Positions 44,537 to 53,713 of a stretch of DNA of 64,000 nt are shown here, piece after piece. Under the pieces are notes generated by a model, which was given only the letters and a program-made list of their open reading frames with translations, was not told the DNA's origin and did not search any database. The stretch lies in the NCBI GenBank assembly GCA_040398805.1, contig JBBATK010000008.1:51922-115921 (forward strand). Direction: 5' to 3'. Origin of the DNA: JBBATK01 sp040398805 (GTDB lineage Bacteria; Bacteroidota; Ignavibacteria; Kapaibacteriales; NICIL-2). Each line of letters opens with the position of its first letter. The first letter of the stretch is position 1. A program made the position numbers and the translations under genes.

Positions 44537-44956
44537 ATGTCTGACACCTTACTCAAAGTAGAAATCGTCACACCGCGCTCCACCGCCTACAGTGCTGTAG
44601 CGCAGGCGATCACCTTGCCGGGCACCTTGGGTCCGTTCCAAGTGCTCATCAACCACGCACCCATCATCTCCTCCCTCGAGTCGGGTCTGATCAAGATCAT
44701 CGACGAAGAAGGCCACGACGTGATGTTCGCCGCCAACGGCGGCTTCGCGGAAGTGCGCAGCAATGTCGTCTCCATCGTTGTGGAATCGGCGGAAGCCGGT
44801 GCGGACATCGATCTCGATGTCGCCCAGGCCGAGCTCTCCAGCATTGAAGAGCGCATTGCGAACAAGACCTCGTCGCACAGCAGCCTTGAGGATAAGAAGC
44901 ACCTGCAGACCGCCCGTAACCGTGTGGCTGCCGCACAGGCGATGCGCGCTGCGTGA
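44537..44956 (+). CDS. atpC: F1Fo ATP synthase subunit epsilon
   Basis: A 139-residue central-stalk subunit. The N-terminal beta-sandwich carries VEIVTPRSTAYSAVAQAITL and LGPFQVLINHAPIIS, typical of AtpC; the C-terminal helical hairpin is AELSSIEERIANK onward. It starts 14 nt after atpD and ends shortly before a strong terminator, giving a two-gene operon. Confidence 0.95.
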   Translation: MSDTLLKVEIVTPRSTAYSAVAQAITLPGTLGPFQVLINHAPIISSLESGLIKIIDEEGHDVMFAANGGFAEVRSNVVSIVVESAEAGADIDLDVAQAELSSIEERIANKTSSHSSLEDKKHLQTARNRVAAAQAMRAA

Positions 44957-44993
44957 GCGGTGACGGAACAGGCATGAACGAAAGACACGACAA

Positions 44994-45027
44994 AGCTCTG
45001 TGAGTTCTTTTCACAGGGCTTTTTTTT
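44994..45027 (+). terminator. intrinsic terminator of the atpDC operon
   Basis: AGCTCTGTGA, loop GTTCTTT, TCACAGGGCT then eight T. A ten-pair stem with one G-U pair, 37 nt after the atpC stop. Confidence 0.9.
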
Positions 45028-45059
45028 ATGGTTGGATGTATGATCGACACGGTATTCCT

Positions 45060-46580
45060 ATGATTCTTCCCATCGACGGTTCGTCCCTTACCCTTGAAGC
45101 GCTCGTCGCGGCGGCGCGCGATACCGACGCGCGCATCGAACTCACCGACGACGCCCGTGCCCGCGTGGCGCGTGCGCGCAGTGTGGTGGAGGAATGGGAG
45201 CGCGACAACAAGGTGATCTATGGCGTCACGACAGGCTTCGGCGAATTCGCCAACGTCGTCATTCCTCCCGGCGAACGGGAGAATCTTCAGGAGAATCTCA
45301 TCCTCTCTCATGCGGTGGGCGCCGGTGAACTGCTCGGCGATGCCGCCGTCCGCGCCATGATGATCCTTCGCGTGAACGCCCTGGCCAAAGGTCACAGCGG
45401 TGTGCGCGTGGAGACGTTGCAGACGCTCTGCGATGTGTTCAATGCGGGCATCATCCCTGCCGTGCCGTCGCAAGGTTCCGTGGGGAGTTCGGGCGACCTG
45501 GTGCAGCTCTCGCACATAGCGCTGGTGCTTATCGGGAAGGGTCGATGCAAACAGGATGGAGGTCTTGCCGATAGCGCCGACATCCTTTCCGCTCACGGCA
45601 TACGGCCGGTGCGACTCCAAGCGAAGGAAGGTCTGGCCCTGATCAACGGTACGCAGATGCAATGCGCCGTGGGATCGCTGGCGTTGCACAAGGCGCAGCG
45701 TCTGGCCGACCTTGCGGATGTGTGCGGCGCCTTCTCCGCCGATGTGCTCCGCAGTACGGACCGTGCCTACGATGCCCGACTGCACGCGCTGCGTCCGTAT
45801 CAGGGTCAGCAGGAAAGCGCCGCACGCCTGCGCGGACTCATGCAGGGAAGCGCCGTGCGCGAGTCGCACCGCACGAACGACACGCGTGTACAGGATGCGT
45901 ATTCCATCCGCTGCATGCCGCAGGTTCACGGCGCTTCGCGCGATGCGTTGCGCTACGTGCGCAGTGTGTTCGATGTGGAGCTGAATGCGGTGACGGATAA
46001 TCCGCTCATCTTCCCGGAGGACGGAGACCACGTGGAGGGCGGGAATTTTCATGGTCAGCCGCTGGCCTTGGCGCTGGATTTCATGACCATCGCCTGCGCC
46101 GAGCTCGCGAACATTTCCGAACGTCGTATCGAACGCATGGTGAACGGCGCACTGAGCAACGGACTGCCCCGCTTCCTTACACGTAACGGCGGTGTGCAGA
46201 GCGGCATGATGATCGCACAGTACACGGCTGCAAGCATCGTGAGCGAGAACAAGGTGCTGGCGCATCCTGCAAGTGTGGACTCCATTCCCACGAGCGCCAA
46301 TCAGGAAGACCATAACTCCATGGGAAGCATCGCCGCGAACAAGGCCTTACGCGTGGTGGAGAACGTACAGACGGTGCTTGCCATCGAATTGCTGTGCGCC
46401 GCGCAGGCATTGGATTTCCTGCGGCCGTTAACGACAAGCGCCACGCTGGAACGCGTGCATGCATGCATCCGCACGCGGGTGCCCTTCGCCGAGACCGACC
46501 GTATCCTGTATGATGACGTCGCGGCCGTGCGCGACCTTATCGAAAGCGGCGTTTTGGAACATGCCATCGCCGGGGAATAG
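45060..46580 (+). CDS. hutH: histidine ammonia-lyase
   Basis: A 506-residue MIO-dependent lyase that deaminates histidine to urocanate, first step of histidine degradation. The opening YGVTTGFGEFA supplies the catalytic Tyr; LQENLILSHAVGAGE has the Ser-His pair of HAL rather than the PAL/TAL selectivity residues; NQEDHNSMG holds the Glu of HAL. The MIO-forming triad is Ser143-Ser144-Gly145 (GSVGSSGDLVQLSH) instead of the usual Ala-Ser-Gly. ATG 45060 gives the normal N terminus; 45036 is possible. No other hut genes lie nearby. Confidence 0.9.
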   Translation: MILPIDGSSLTLEALVAAARDTDARIELTDDARARVARARSVVEEWERDNKVIYGVTTGFGEFANVVIPPGERENLQENLILSHAVGAGELLGDAAVRAMMILRVNALAKGHSGVRVETLQTLCDVFNAGIIPAVPSQGSVGSSGDLVQLSHIALVLIGKGRCKQDGGLADSADILSAHGIRPVRLQAKEGLALINGTQMQCAVGSLALHKAQRLADLADVCGAFSADVLRSTDRAYDARLHALRPYQGQQESAARLRGLMQGSAVRESHRTNDTRVQDAYSIRCMPQVHGASRDALRYVRSVFDVELNAVTDNPLIFPEDGDHVEGGNFHGQPLALALDFMTIACAELANISERRIERMVNGALSNGLPRFLTRNGGVQSGMMIAQYTAASIVSENKVLAHPASVDSIPTSANQEDHNSMGSIAANKALRVVENVQTVLAIELLCAAQALDFLRPLTTSATLERVHACIRTRVPFAETDRILYDDVAAVRDLIESGVLEHAIAGE

Positions 46581-46600
46581 TTTTCCCCCCATTAACACCA

Positions 46601-47884
46601 TCACTCCTCGTCCTGCGGCGCGTCCGGCAAGGCCAGGAGCGAGGACGACGACAATGTCTGACCCATGATGCCTTCCAGCTCCCCGTGGATGCGGACGGCC
46701 GCCTTGCGCGTGCGCTCGATCTGCTTTTCGCGCTTGGCCCAGATACGTTCATAGGCCGCCTTCTCGCTTTCCAGTTCCTTGCGCATGGTGATGATCACTT
46801 CCATGATGGACTGTATATGCTGGGCGAACTGCTGTCCCGTCAAATAATCATACAGCAATTCCATCTTGTCGGATTTACCTTCGTTCGCCACGCGTTGCCG
46901 GGCCACATCGATGATCCCTTCGCGCAGCGCCGACGAGAGCTGCAGCGCGTAGCGGATGTCGCTCACCCACACACCATCCACCATGGCGAAGGTCTCCACG
47001 CCTTTCGGCAAGGAGGTGGTGGCGATGATTCCCACATGTGCATGAAGCTCGCGCATGTCCGCCTTCAGCTTCGGGATGTACTCGTTGCTCCAAGTCTTCG
47101 TGCGCTTGATCTCCCACAATATCAATCCGCAGTCGCGATGCTGGTCGCGAACCGTCTGCACGATATCCGCTCCTTTGACGCCCTTCGGCACCTCCGTTAT
47201 GCTGTCGAACACGAAGGTCTTGGCCAGCTGCTCCTCCAACAGGTTCTCCAGCACCTCACCCTGCATCTGCTGTGAGCCCTGGCTTGCCCGTCGTTCCATC
47301 TCGGCAAGGGCCTTGCGCAAGTCGGCAAGCTGTTTGTCCTTCTCGGCGTCCTTCAGCTGATACTGTTCGCTCACCTGCTGCTGGGCGTTCTCCCAGATCT
47401 TCGTTCGTTCCTCGGAAAGCGTGCGCTGTATGCGTACCTCCATTTCCTGTCGCTCATCCTCCAGCTTGCGTTGCTGCTGGAGAAGCTCCGCTTCCTTGGC
47501 GTTCTGCACGTCGATGCGTTCCCGCATGCGGGCGATCTCCTCTTCTCTCGCGGCGAGCTGCGCCGATACCGCTTCAGCGGCTTTCTGCGCTTCCTCGGAC
47601 CGCAGGGTATCGGCTTGCTTCCGCAGGTCGTCCTCGTGCTGCTTCTGCCGCTCTCGCTCGCGTTCCGACACCTCGCGTTGCTGTTGCAGTTTTTCCTCCT
47701 GAAGCATTGCCAGTTGCTTGGCGAACGCTTCCTCCCGACGTTTGGCTTGCTCTTCGACTGCTTGCTTCTGCGCACGCAGTTTCTGTTCGAATTCCGCTTC
47801 GATGCTCTCGCGTACTTGTTTGCTCAGGGCCTCGGTAAGGTCCGAGCCGCAATTGGGACAGCTAAGGATGGATGAGGTGCTCAT
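46601..47884 (-). CDS. DUF2130 coiled-coil protein with nuclease-like domain
   Basis: A 427-residue protein. It opens with a half zinc ribbon (SCPNCGSDL), then a long Glu/Arg/Gln-rich coiled coil (about 25-215), then the DUF2130 domain (about 225-380) with DIVQTVRDQ and LILWEIKRTKTWSNEYIPKL. The conserved E-x-K and preceding Asp fit a PD-(D/E)xK-type nuclease fold, so a DNA-related role is plausible but unproven. ATG 47884 starts the zinc-ribbon segment; earlier residues of the open frame look non-coding. It is convergent with hutH. Confidence 0.85.
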   Translation of the reverse strand: MSTSSILSCPNCGSDLTEALSKQVRESIEAEFEQKLRAQKQAVEEQAKRREEAFAKQLAMLQEEKLQQQREVSERERERQKQHEDDLRKQADTLRSEEAQKAAEAVSAQLAAREEEIARMRERIDVQNAKEAELLQQQRKLEDERQEMEVRIQRTLSEERTKIWENAQQQVSEQYQLKDAEKDKQLADLRKALAEMERRASQGSQQMQGEVLENLLEEQLAKTFVFDSITEVPKGVKGADIVQTVRDQHRDCGLILWEIKRTKTWSNEYIPKLKADMRELHAHVGIIATTSLPKGVETFAMVDGVWVSDIRYALQLSSALREGIIDVARQRVANEGKSDKMELLYDYLTGQQFAQHIQSIMEVIITMRKELESEKAAYERIWAKREKQIERTRKAAVRIHGELEGIMGQTLSSSSLLALPDAPQDEE

Positions 47885-47936
47885 GGTGTAAGAATGCTTG
47901 GTGGAATCCGGAACGACGTCAGATGACCGGGTGCGG

Positions 47937-47944
47937 TGAAGATA
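47937..47944 (-). promoter_or_regulatory. promoter-like box TATCTTCA before the DUF2130 gene
   Basis: Located 53 nt upstream of ATG 47884, just after the terminator of the preceding minus-strand gene. Confidence 0.35.
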
Positions 47945-47973
47945 GCACGAGACAGTCGACCTTGTCATCGGAT

Positions 47974-48008
47974 AAAAAAAAAGAGTGTCCGCACGGGCGG
48001 ACACTCTT
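47974..48008 (-). terminator. intrinsic terminator of the 143-residue exported protein gene
   Basis: Minus strand: AAGAGTGTCCGC, CCGT, GCGGACACTCTT followed by a T tract. A perfect 12-bp stem, 20 nt past the stop at 48029. Confidence 0.92.
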
Positions 48009-48028
48009 AAAACGACGGACTTCCGACG

Positions 48029-48460
48029 TTAATGAATGCTGTCGGCCAGAATCACATTAACGCCACCCTTTTTCAGCAGTTTACCGGTTACGGTGACCGT
48101 GCCGCCCGCAAGCTCAGCGAGCTTGGCGGATGCGTTCGTGCCGTCGCCGTTCAGGATGATGTAGCAGGAGTTCTTCACGCACAAGCAGAGGATCTCGTTG
48201 CGAGAGACGCTCGTCTTGGCATCGGCTTTGGAGATGCCGGCGGACTTACCGTTCGCGCATCCGATGAGCGTGCACACGGTGCCCGACCAACCCTTGCCGG
48301 CAGGTGCCTTGGTCGCTGCTGCAGGTGCCGATGCGGCTGCCGGAGGCGGAGCGACGACGGGGGTCGATGCGGGTTCGACGGATTTCTTTTTACCGAAGCC
48401 CTGCGCCGACGCGGTGTTCACGGCGACAAGGGCGATGACGAGAAGAAGGATATGTTTCAT
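48029..48460 (-). CDS. small exported protein of unknown function
   Basis: A 143-residue protein. A signal peptide (LLLVIALVAVNTASAQ) is followed by a Pro/Ala linker (about 30-55) and a compact domain with four Cys (GTVCTLIGCANG; NEILCLCVKNSCYI adds more). The domain has a strand pattern ending VTVTGKLLKKGGVNVILADSI, like small OB-fold bacterial domains, and could be disulfide-bonded in the periplasm. I do not recognise a named family. It is 72 nt downstream of the Fn3 lipoprotein gene and ends at its own terminator, so the two may share a transcript. Confidence 0.68.
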   Translation of the reverse strand: MKHILLLVIALVAVNTASAQGFGKKKSVEPASTPVVAPPPAAASAPAAATKAPAGKGWSGTVCTLIGCANGKSAGISKADAKTSVSRNEILCLCVKNSCYIILNGDGTNASAKLAELAGGTVTVTGKLLKKGGVNVILADSIH

Positions 48461-48532
48461 AGGTAGTAAGATGGTTTGGAATGATGTTGGACATGAATGG
48501 AAGTACGTGGAACGATGATGCAGATGGTACGC

Positions 48533-49483
48533 TTAGTCGTGAGCCACGTGCATGATCTTCGTGGCGCGAATGCCGGGACCGTCGATGTCCAACGCGCCCT
48601 TCTTCATCGCATAGGGGATGAGAGCGGTCTTCTGGACCGACGCGTCGATTTCGACGAACAGACCGTTGGCGTCACTCTGGATGATCGAACCGTTCTTCGC
48701 TTTCAAGAGGATCTTCGCAAAGCGATTGTCTTGCGTCAGAACATAAATGACGTAGCTCTTACTCGTCTTGACGTCGACGAGGCCTTCCACTTTCGTTTTG
48801 CGCGGTGAGCTCTGGTCGTTGATGGACTTCGTCTCATACACGGCATTCAGACTATCGGCGTTGACGATGAAGGGGGTGTTGGCATTCTCGGCGAACACGT
48901 AGGTTCTCTTCGCCGTTTTGCCATTGATCTTGCCGTTCGCGTCCGCAAATGCCGAAGCACTCGGAGATCCCATGGTGCTGTCCGACGAATCGAAGCACAA
49001 ATCCCACAGGTCAGCGGAAGCGATGGTCTGGTTGCGGCCGTTGAGGAGGTCGATGCCGCTGCCCAGGACCGATTTGCGATCATACGCGCGGATACCGTTG
49101 TATCGTGTCGCGGGCGCCCAGTCCAGGGAGATCGCTGAGGAGGTGGTATCAAGCGTGCGAGACACGAGCTTGAAGGTATACACCTTGCCCTCGGGTAGCG
49201 GCGAGATGTCGTAATAGGTGGCGCCTTTGGGTAGCGGTACATCGGCATCGAAGGTGCCGCTTGTGACGACAAGGAGATAGTCCTTGAAGGCGGAATTCGA
49301 TTCCGAGGTGGAAGGGGTGAAGGCGATGCGGACGGTGGTGTCGTTCACGGAGCATGCCTTCAGTCCTGTCGGTGCGTTCGGAACGAACGTCGTCGGTGCG
49401 ATCGTCGTGTCCTCGCACGAGGTCATGACGAACGCCGATGCGATGATCAGCGCTGCAGGAAGAAGAAAACGAAGTTTATTCAT
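48533..49483 (-). CDS. predicted lipoprotein with fibronectin type III-like domain
   Basis: A 316-residue protein. The leader LLPAALIIASAFVMTSC has a lipobox (MTSC) at about residues 20-23. Residues 35-125 look like an Fn3 domain (NAPTGLKACSVNDTTVRIAF; EGKVYTFKLVSRT). The remaining 190 residues have no named match but contain a HmuY-like pattern (SADLWDLCFDS; AFADANGKING), as found in Bacteroidota surface lipoproteins that bind haem. The haem link is tentative. Confidence 0.65.
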   Translation of the reverse strand: MNKLRFLLPAALIIASAFVMTSCEDTTIAPTTFVPNAPTGLKACSVNDTTVRIAFTPSTSESNSAFKDYLLVVTSGTFDADVPLPKGATYYDISPLPEGKVYTFKLVSRTLDTTSSAISLDWAPATRYNGIRAYDRKSVLGSGIDLLNGRNQTIASADLWDLCFDSSDSTMGSPSASAFADANGKINGKTAKRTYVFAENANTPFIVNADSLNAVYETKSINDQSSPRKTKVEGLVDVKTSKSYVIYVLTQDNRFAKILLKAKNGSIIQSDANGLFVEIDASVQKTALIPYAMKKGALDIDGPGIRATKIMHVAHD

Positions 49484-49550
49484 GGCAGAAAACCTTTATG
49501 GTGAATAAAGAAAAATAAAAACGATGGCATTTCTTGATGACGGTCACCGG

Positions 49551-49558
49551 CAAATATA
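49551..49558 (-). promoter_or_regulatory. promoter-like box TATATTTG before the Fn3 lipoprotein
   Basis: Exact TAnnTTTG match, 68 nt upstream of ATG 49483. The whole divergent gap 49484-49772 contains no other feature I can support. Confidence 0.45.
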
Positions 49559-49772
49559 CGGTGCATGCGATGAGTGGAAGGTTGACGGAGGTGATGATGC
49601 GTCCCTCCGCGACGGACCGTTCCGCATGCCATGCTCGCCGGGACCGCCATTGCCAAGGGTGCCGACCGGGAATGGACGGCGTGATACGATTCCGTAACAG
49701 AGGTCGTCCACGATACCGGTGTCTGGTTCGTCCATAGGCGGACTATCAGACCAAGAGCCACGCGAGCGATCT

Positions 49773-50459
49773 ATGAGCGAAGCAGTACGAAGCATGTTTG
49801 CCGGGATTTCCGGGCGTTACGACCTGATGAACAGCGTCATCACTCTTGGGATGCACCAAGCGTGGCGACGTCGAGCTGTGGCGTTGTCCGGTGTGAAGCC
49901 GGGCGACCGGGTGCTGGATTGCGCCTCGGGAACGGGGGACTTCGCCCTTGCCTTCGCCGATGTCACGGGCACCGGCGGAAACGTCACCGCCACCGATTTC
50001 TGTCGGGAAATGCTCGATTACCTTCCCGCCAAGGTCCGCTCCGATCGTCATGCCATCACCATCGAACTCGCCGATGCGATGTCCTTGCACTACGCGTCCG
50101 CTTCGTACGACGTGGTCAGCATCGCGTATGGTATACGGAACGTGGACGACCCGCGCGTGGCCCTGAGCGAAATGATCCGGGTGCTGAAGCCCGGCGGCCG
50201 CCTGGTGGTGATCGAAACGGGTCAGCCGTCCGGTCTCATGAAACTTCCCTTCGCCCTGTTCCGTCCGCTCATCCCCGTGGCCGGACGTCTTATCGCCGGC
50301 AACTCGGACGCCTACTCGTATCTCCCTCGCACCGCCCGCGAATTCCCGTACGGTGATGCCTTCGTGGCTCTGCTCAACGAACACTCCAGAGTGCGCACCG
50401 TGCGCTCGATTCCCCTGTTCTTCGGGGTTTCGTACATCTACGTGGCAACGGTGGACTGA
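49773..50459 (+). CDS. menG: demethylmenaquinone methyltransferase
   Basis: A 228-residue class I SAM methyltransferase of the UbiE/MenG family that methylates demethylmenaquinone. Motifs are VRSMFAGISGRYDLMNSVIT at the N terminus, VLDCASGTGDFALAFAD (SAM motif I), DAMSLHYASASYDVVSIAYG, RVLKPGGRLVVIE and YSYLPRTAREFP. Menaquinone as the respiratory quinone is inferred from the phylogenetic setting. ATG 49773 begins the conserved region; the frame stays open 54 nt upstream. Confidence 0.93.
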   Translation: MSEAVRSMFAGISGRYDLMNSVITLGMHQAWRRRAVALSGVKPGDRVLDCASGTGDFALAFADVTGTGGNVTATDFCREMLDYLPAKVRSDRHAITIELADAMSLHYASASYDVVSIAYGIRNVDDPRVALSEMIRVLKPGGRLVVIETGQPSGLMKLPFALFRPLIPVAGRLIAGNSDAYSYLPRTAREFPYGDAFVALLNEHSRVRTVRSIPLFFGVSYIYVATVD

Positions 50460-50635
50460 TCACCATCCATGCTGTGCAGGACAGGGGATATCACGGCAAA
50501 GCCACGTCGGGGCACGCACCGGGGACATCGTCGGCCGCTAGGATTTGCCACCCTTTTCCCGCATCTCCCGCCCGTCATCCGCGCCCGCGCTTTCCGCCGT
50601 TCCCGTGGGAAAATCGGCCGAGCCATTTTTTGGCG

Positions 50636-50643
50636 TATTTTTG
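50636..50643 (+). promoter_or_regulatory. promoter-like box TATTTTTG before glgA
   Basis: Located 74 nt upstream of the glgA ATG, in an A/T patch (tttttggcgtatttttgc) that stands out from the GC-rich surroundings. Confidence 0.45.
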
Positions 50644-50717
50644 CACGATTGCCAACTCTGCAACCTGTAAAGAGTTGCGCCAATCGCCACGATTCACGTT
50701 TATTCCAAAGGTACCCG

Positions 50718-52187
50718 ATGCCTCCCAAGCCGTTAAGCGTACTGTATGTTGCCAGCGAAGTCTACCCCTTTGCGAAAACCGGCGGTCTCGCAGATGTTTC
50801 GTACGCATTTCCCATCGCCATGCGCGATCTGGGACATGACATACGCGTCATGCTGCCCAAGTACGGGAACATCAGCGAGCGGAAGAATCACATCCATCAG
50901 ATCAACCGTCTGTGCGACATCCCCATTCCTGTCGGCGATATCACCGAGCCCGCCACGGTGAAATCCTCGTCGATCAATAATCCGCGCACCAAGGTTCAAG
51001 CGTACGTCACGACGAACTTCAATTACTTCGATGCGAAGAAGGGATTGTATTCCGATCCCGTGTCCGGTGCCTTGTACAACAACGACGAGCGCTTCATCTT
51101 CTTTGCGCGCACCGTCATCCAGACCTGCAATCTGCTCGGGTGGTTTCCGGAGATCATCCATTGCAACGGATGGCAGACCGGACTGTTGCCCGCGTACCTT
51201 CGCACCATGTATGCAAAGGAATTCGCGAAGACGAAGATCATCTTCACCATCCACAACCTCTCCGAACAAGGCGTGTTTCCCATCGCCTCGTTCGCAAAGA
51301 CCGGACTGCCCAAAGACGCGATGGCGAAGGTGACACAGGGCAAGACCTTGAACTTCACCAAAGCGGCGCTGGAGTATTCGGACGTCGTGACGACGGTGAG
51401 CCCGACCTACGCTCAAGACATCGTCAAGGACAAGAAGATCGCCGGTGACCTGTTCCCCCTGGTGAAAAGCAAGAACATCCGCGGTATCATCAACGGTATC
51501 GATCCGTACGGGTGGATGCCCAAGAGCGATACGCACATCACGAAGCATTACGACATCACGTCATGGAAGCAGGGCAAGCAGGCCAACAAGCAGAAGCTGC
51601 ACGACAAGGTGGGACTGGTGGTGGACGAGAAGCTGCCCCTTATCGGCATCGTCACCCGCATATCCGAAGCCAAAGGTATACCGTTGTTCCTGGAAGCCGC
51701 ACCGAAACTGCTTTCCGAGAAGGTGCAAGTGGTGTTCCTTGGCGATGGTGATGTGAAGATGAAGAAGGAACTCGAGAAGCTCGCAACGAAGTTCAAGAAG
51801 AACTTCGCCCTGCGCCTCGGTTTCGATGACGAGTTGGCGCACTTGATCGAAGCGGGTTCGGACATGTTCCTGATGCCGTCGCTCTACGAGCCGTGCGGCC
51901 TGAACCAGATGTATTCCATGATGTACGGTACCGTTCCCGTGGTGCGCGCCACCGGCGGATTGATCGACACCGTTCAGGACTACGATGCGAAGAAGAAGAC
52001 GGGCAACGGTATCGTGTTCAAGAAACACGCCGCGGCAGACCTTTTGGCTGCCGTCAGCAAGGGCACCAAGCTGTTCGAAGACAAGGATGCATGGGCCGAG
52101 CTCGTGACGAATTGCATGAAGAGCGATTTCACCTGGGCTGCGTCCGCCAAGCAGTACGACACCATCTATCGCGATATGGTGAAGTAA
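50718..52187 (+). CDS. glgA: glycogen (starch) synthase, GT5 family
   Basis: A 489-residue glucosyltransferase using ADP-glucose (or UDP-glucose) to extend alpha-1,4-glucan. The N-terminal KTGGLADV loop (SEVYPFAKTGGLADVSYAFP) and the C-terminal SLYEPCGLNQMYSMMYGTVP plus RATGGLIDTV are GT5 signatures. ATG 50718 has AAAGG upstream, and the long upstream in-frame extension lies within the promoter region. No other glg genes are nearby. It ends at a strong terminator. Confidence 0.94.
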   Translation: MPPKPLSVLYVASEVYPFAKTGGLADVSYAFPIAMRDLGHDIRVMLPKYGNISERKNHIHQINRLCDIPIPVGDITEPATVKSSSINNPRTKVQAYVTTNFNYFDAKKGLYSDPVSGALYNNDERFIFFARTVIQTCNLLGWFPEIIHCNGWQTGLLPAYLRTMYAKEFAKTKIIFTIHNLSEQGVFPIASFAKTGLPKDAMAKVTQGKTLNFTKAALEYSDVVTTVSPTYAQDIVKDKKIAGDLFPLVKSKNIRGIINGIDPYGWMPKSDTHITKHYDITSWKQGKQANKQKLHDKVGLVVDEKLPLIGIVTRISEAKGIPLFLEAAPKLLSEKVQVVFLGDGDVKMKKELEKLATKFKKNFALRLGFDDELAHLIEAGSDMFLMPSLYEPCGLNQMYSMMYGTVPVVRATGGLIDTVQDYDAKKKTGNGIVFKKHAAADLLAAVSKGTKLFEDKDAWAELVTNCMKSDFTWAASAKQYDTIYRDMVK

Positions 52188-52234
52188 GTCTCGCATCCCG
52201 TATCCATGCGGTGGACAGAGCCGTCGACGTCGTG

Positions 52235-52268
52235 AAACGCAGGGACCTTCGTCCTTGCGTTTTTTTTG
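52235..52268 (+). terminator. intrinsic terminator of glgA
   Basis: AAACGCAGGGAC, loop CTTC, GTCCTTGCGTTT then a T run. A stem of about 12 pairs including a G-U pair, 48 nt past the stop. Confidence 0.88.
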
Positions 52269-52322
52269 TTAAGGCGCAGACAACCTTCGTGCTTTTTCCC
52301 ACGTCCGACTTCCCTGATGCGG

Positions 52323-52330
52323 TATTTTTG
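52323..52330 (+). promoter_or_regulatory. promoter-like box TATTTTTG before the lipoprotein/barrel pair
   Basis: Located 63 nt upstream of ATG 52394 and 55 nt after the glgA terminator. Confidence 0.4.
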
Positions 52331-52393
52331 TCCTCCCCAATGCATGCGTCATCCGTTCATCCTGCATGCATGGGAGAGTTACGTAACGTGATT

Positions 52394-53713
52394 ATGATCC
52401 GAACCGACCTTGTCCGAACATCGCACCGTCCGTACGCGCGATTCCATCAGCATCTCCTCGCCATCGCCCTCCTGCTGCTCACCCTCGGTGCGCAGTTCAC
52501 GGCGTGCAACGACCTGCCGAACGACGTCGGCTCGGCGGTCATTCCCGATACGGTGAATGCACGGTCGATCTCATCCCTCGATACGACTATCCTCCTGTCA
52601 TCCTCGACCGTCCTCACCCGCGGCGTGGTCTTCAACTCCGGCGTCCTGTACATCGGCGCCACTCCCGCCGTGCGCGCGGCAACGGTGCTGCGGATGACGA
52701 ACATACCCATCTACCTCGGCACGGTCACGCTTCCCGATATCGATTCGGTATTCCTCATCATGCAGCCGTTACGGTTCGTGTACGGCGACAGTACCATCCA
52801 GAACAACAAGCTCGCGTTCGGTGTGTGTGAACTGAATAAACCCATCATCACGGCCGACAGCTCGGGGAGCATCAGTGCCTCCGTGCGGTGGCCCGATCTG
52901 TTCAGCTCGGGGTTGACGCCGAATCCGGCCTTCCTTTCGGCGGATACCATCGCGTCGTTCTCCGGACAGATTCCCTTGAAGGACACGTTGTCGCCGTTAC
53001 GGCTCCGCTTGAACGATGCAGGACGACAGATGATCGCGTCGTGGTTCATGAAACAGGCGGACTCCTCGAAGCGCACGAGCATCTACGGTATCGGCTTCGT
53101 TCCGTACGCGAGCTGCTCGGTGATCCGCGGTTTCAGTACGGCAAGTCTCGTGAATCCCTCCGCATCGCTCGTGAAGATCAAAGTGTATTATCGTAACGCA
53201 GCTGTCCGCGACTCCGTGGAAATCAGTTCCGGAAACGATTGCAGCGTCGTCGATGCGGACTCCGTCGCTGCGCCTTTGCATCTTGTCCAGTCCATCATCC
53301 AAAGCGAACAGCGATTGAGCTTCGACATCAGCAGCATTCCCGCAACGGACGCCATCCTCAAGGCCCAGCTCACGCTTACCATGGATACGACGGTGACCGT
53401 GCTTGGCAACATCAGCACGCCGAATAAGCTCAGTATCATTTCCCGTTTCGAGAAGGATTCGGCGAAACCCAACTTCGGTGCGTCGTACACCTCGGGCAAG
53501 ACCGCCGGCTCGAACAAAGTGGTCTTCTCCAATGTGGCACAGGCTCTCGATCAGGCCCGACGTTCCTACGGCGGCAAGGGATCGTTCAGCATCGTCAGCA
53601 ACGGGACGTCGCTCGAACGGTATGCGGTGTACGGACTGAGCGCGCCGGCCGCTCTCCGGCCCACCCTTGTCATCACCTACGCGGCACGTCCGGCAGCAGG
53701 AGGAAAACGATGA
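52394..53713 (+). CDS. large lipoprotein of unknown function
   Basis: A 439-residue predicted lipoprotein. The leader HLLAIALLLLTLGAQFTAC has a lipobox (FTAC). The mature part is rich in beta strands and Ser/Thr, opening NDLPNDVGSAVIPDTVNA in the style of Bacteroidota DUF4270-type lipoproteins, with paired DNRLRE-like modules. I do not assign a function. ATG 52394 was chosen because it starts the leader; the frame is open far upstream through glgA in another frame. Its stop overlaps the ATG of the next gene (ATGA), so the two are co-translated and probably form one envelope complex. Confidence 0.68.
   Translation: MIRTDLVRTSHRPYARFHQHLLAIALLLLTLGAQFTACNDLPNDVGSAVIPDTVNARSISSLDTTILLSSSTVLTRGVVFNSGVLYIGATPAVRAATVLRMTNIPIYLGTVTLPDIDSVFLIMQPLRFVYGDSTIQNNKLAFGVCELNKPIITADSSGSISASVRWPDLFSSGLTPNPAFLSADTIASFSGQIPLKDTLSPLRLRLNDAGRQMIASWFMKQADSSKRTSIYGIGFVPYASCSVIRGFSTASLVNPSASLVKIKVYYRNAAVRDSVEISSGNDCSVVDADSVAAPLHLVQSIIQSEQRLSFDISSIPATDAILKAQLTLTMDTTVTVLGNISTPNKLSIISRFEKDSAKPNFGASYTSGKTAGSNKVVFSNVAQALDQARRSYGGKGSFSIVSNGTSLERYAVYGLSAPAALRPTLVITYAARPAAGGKR

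Noticed and set aside
44697..46313. 538-codon open frame antisense to atpC and hutH
   Set aside because: It runs across a strong terminator and two solid genes and has no domain.
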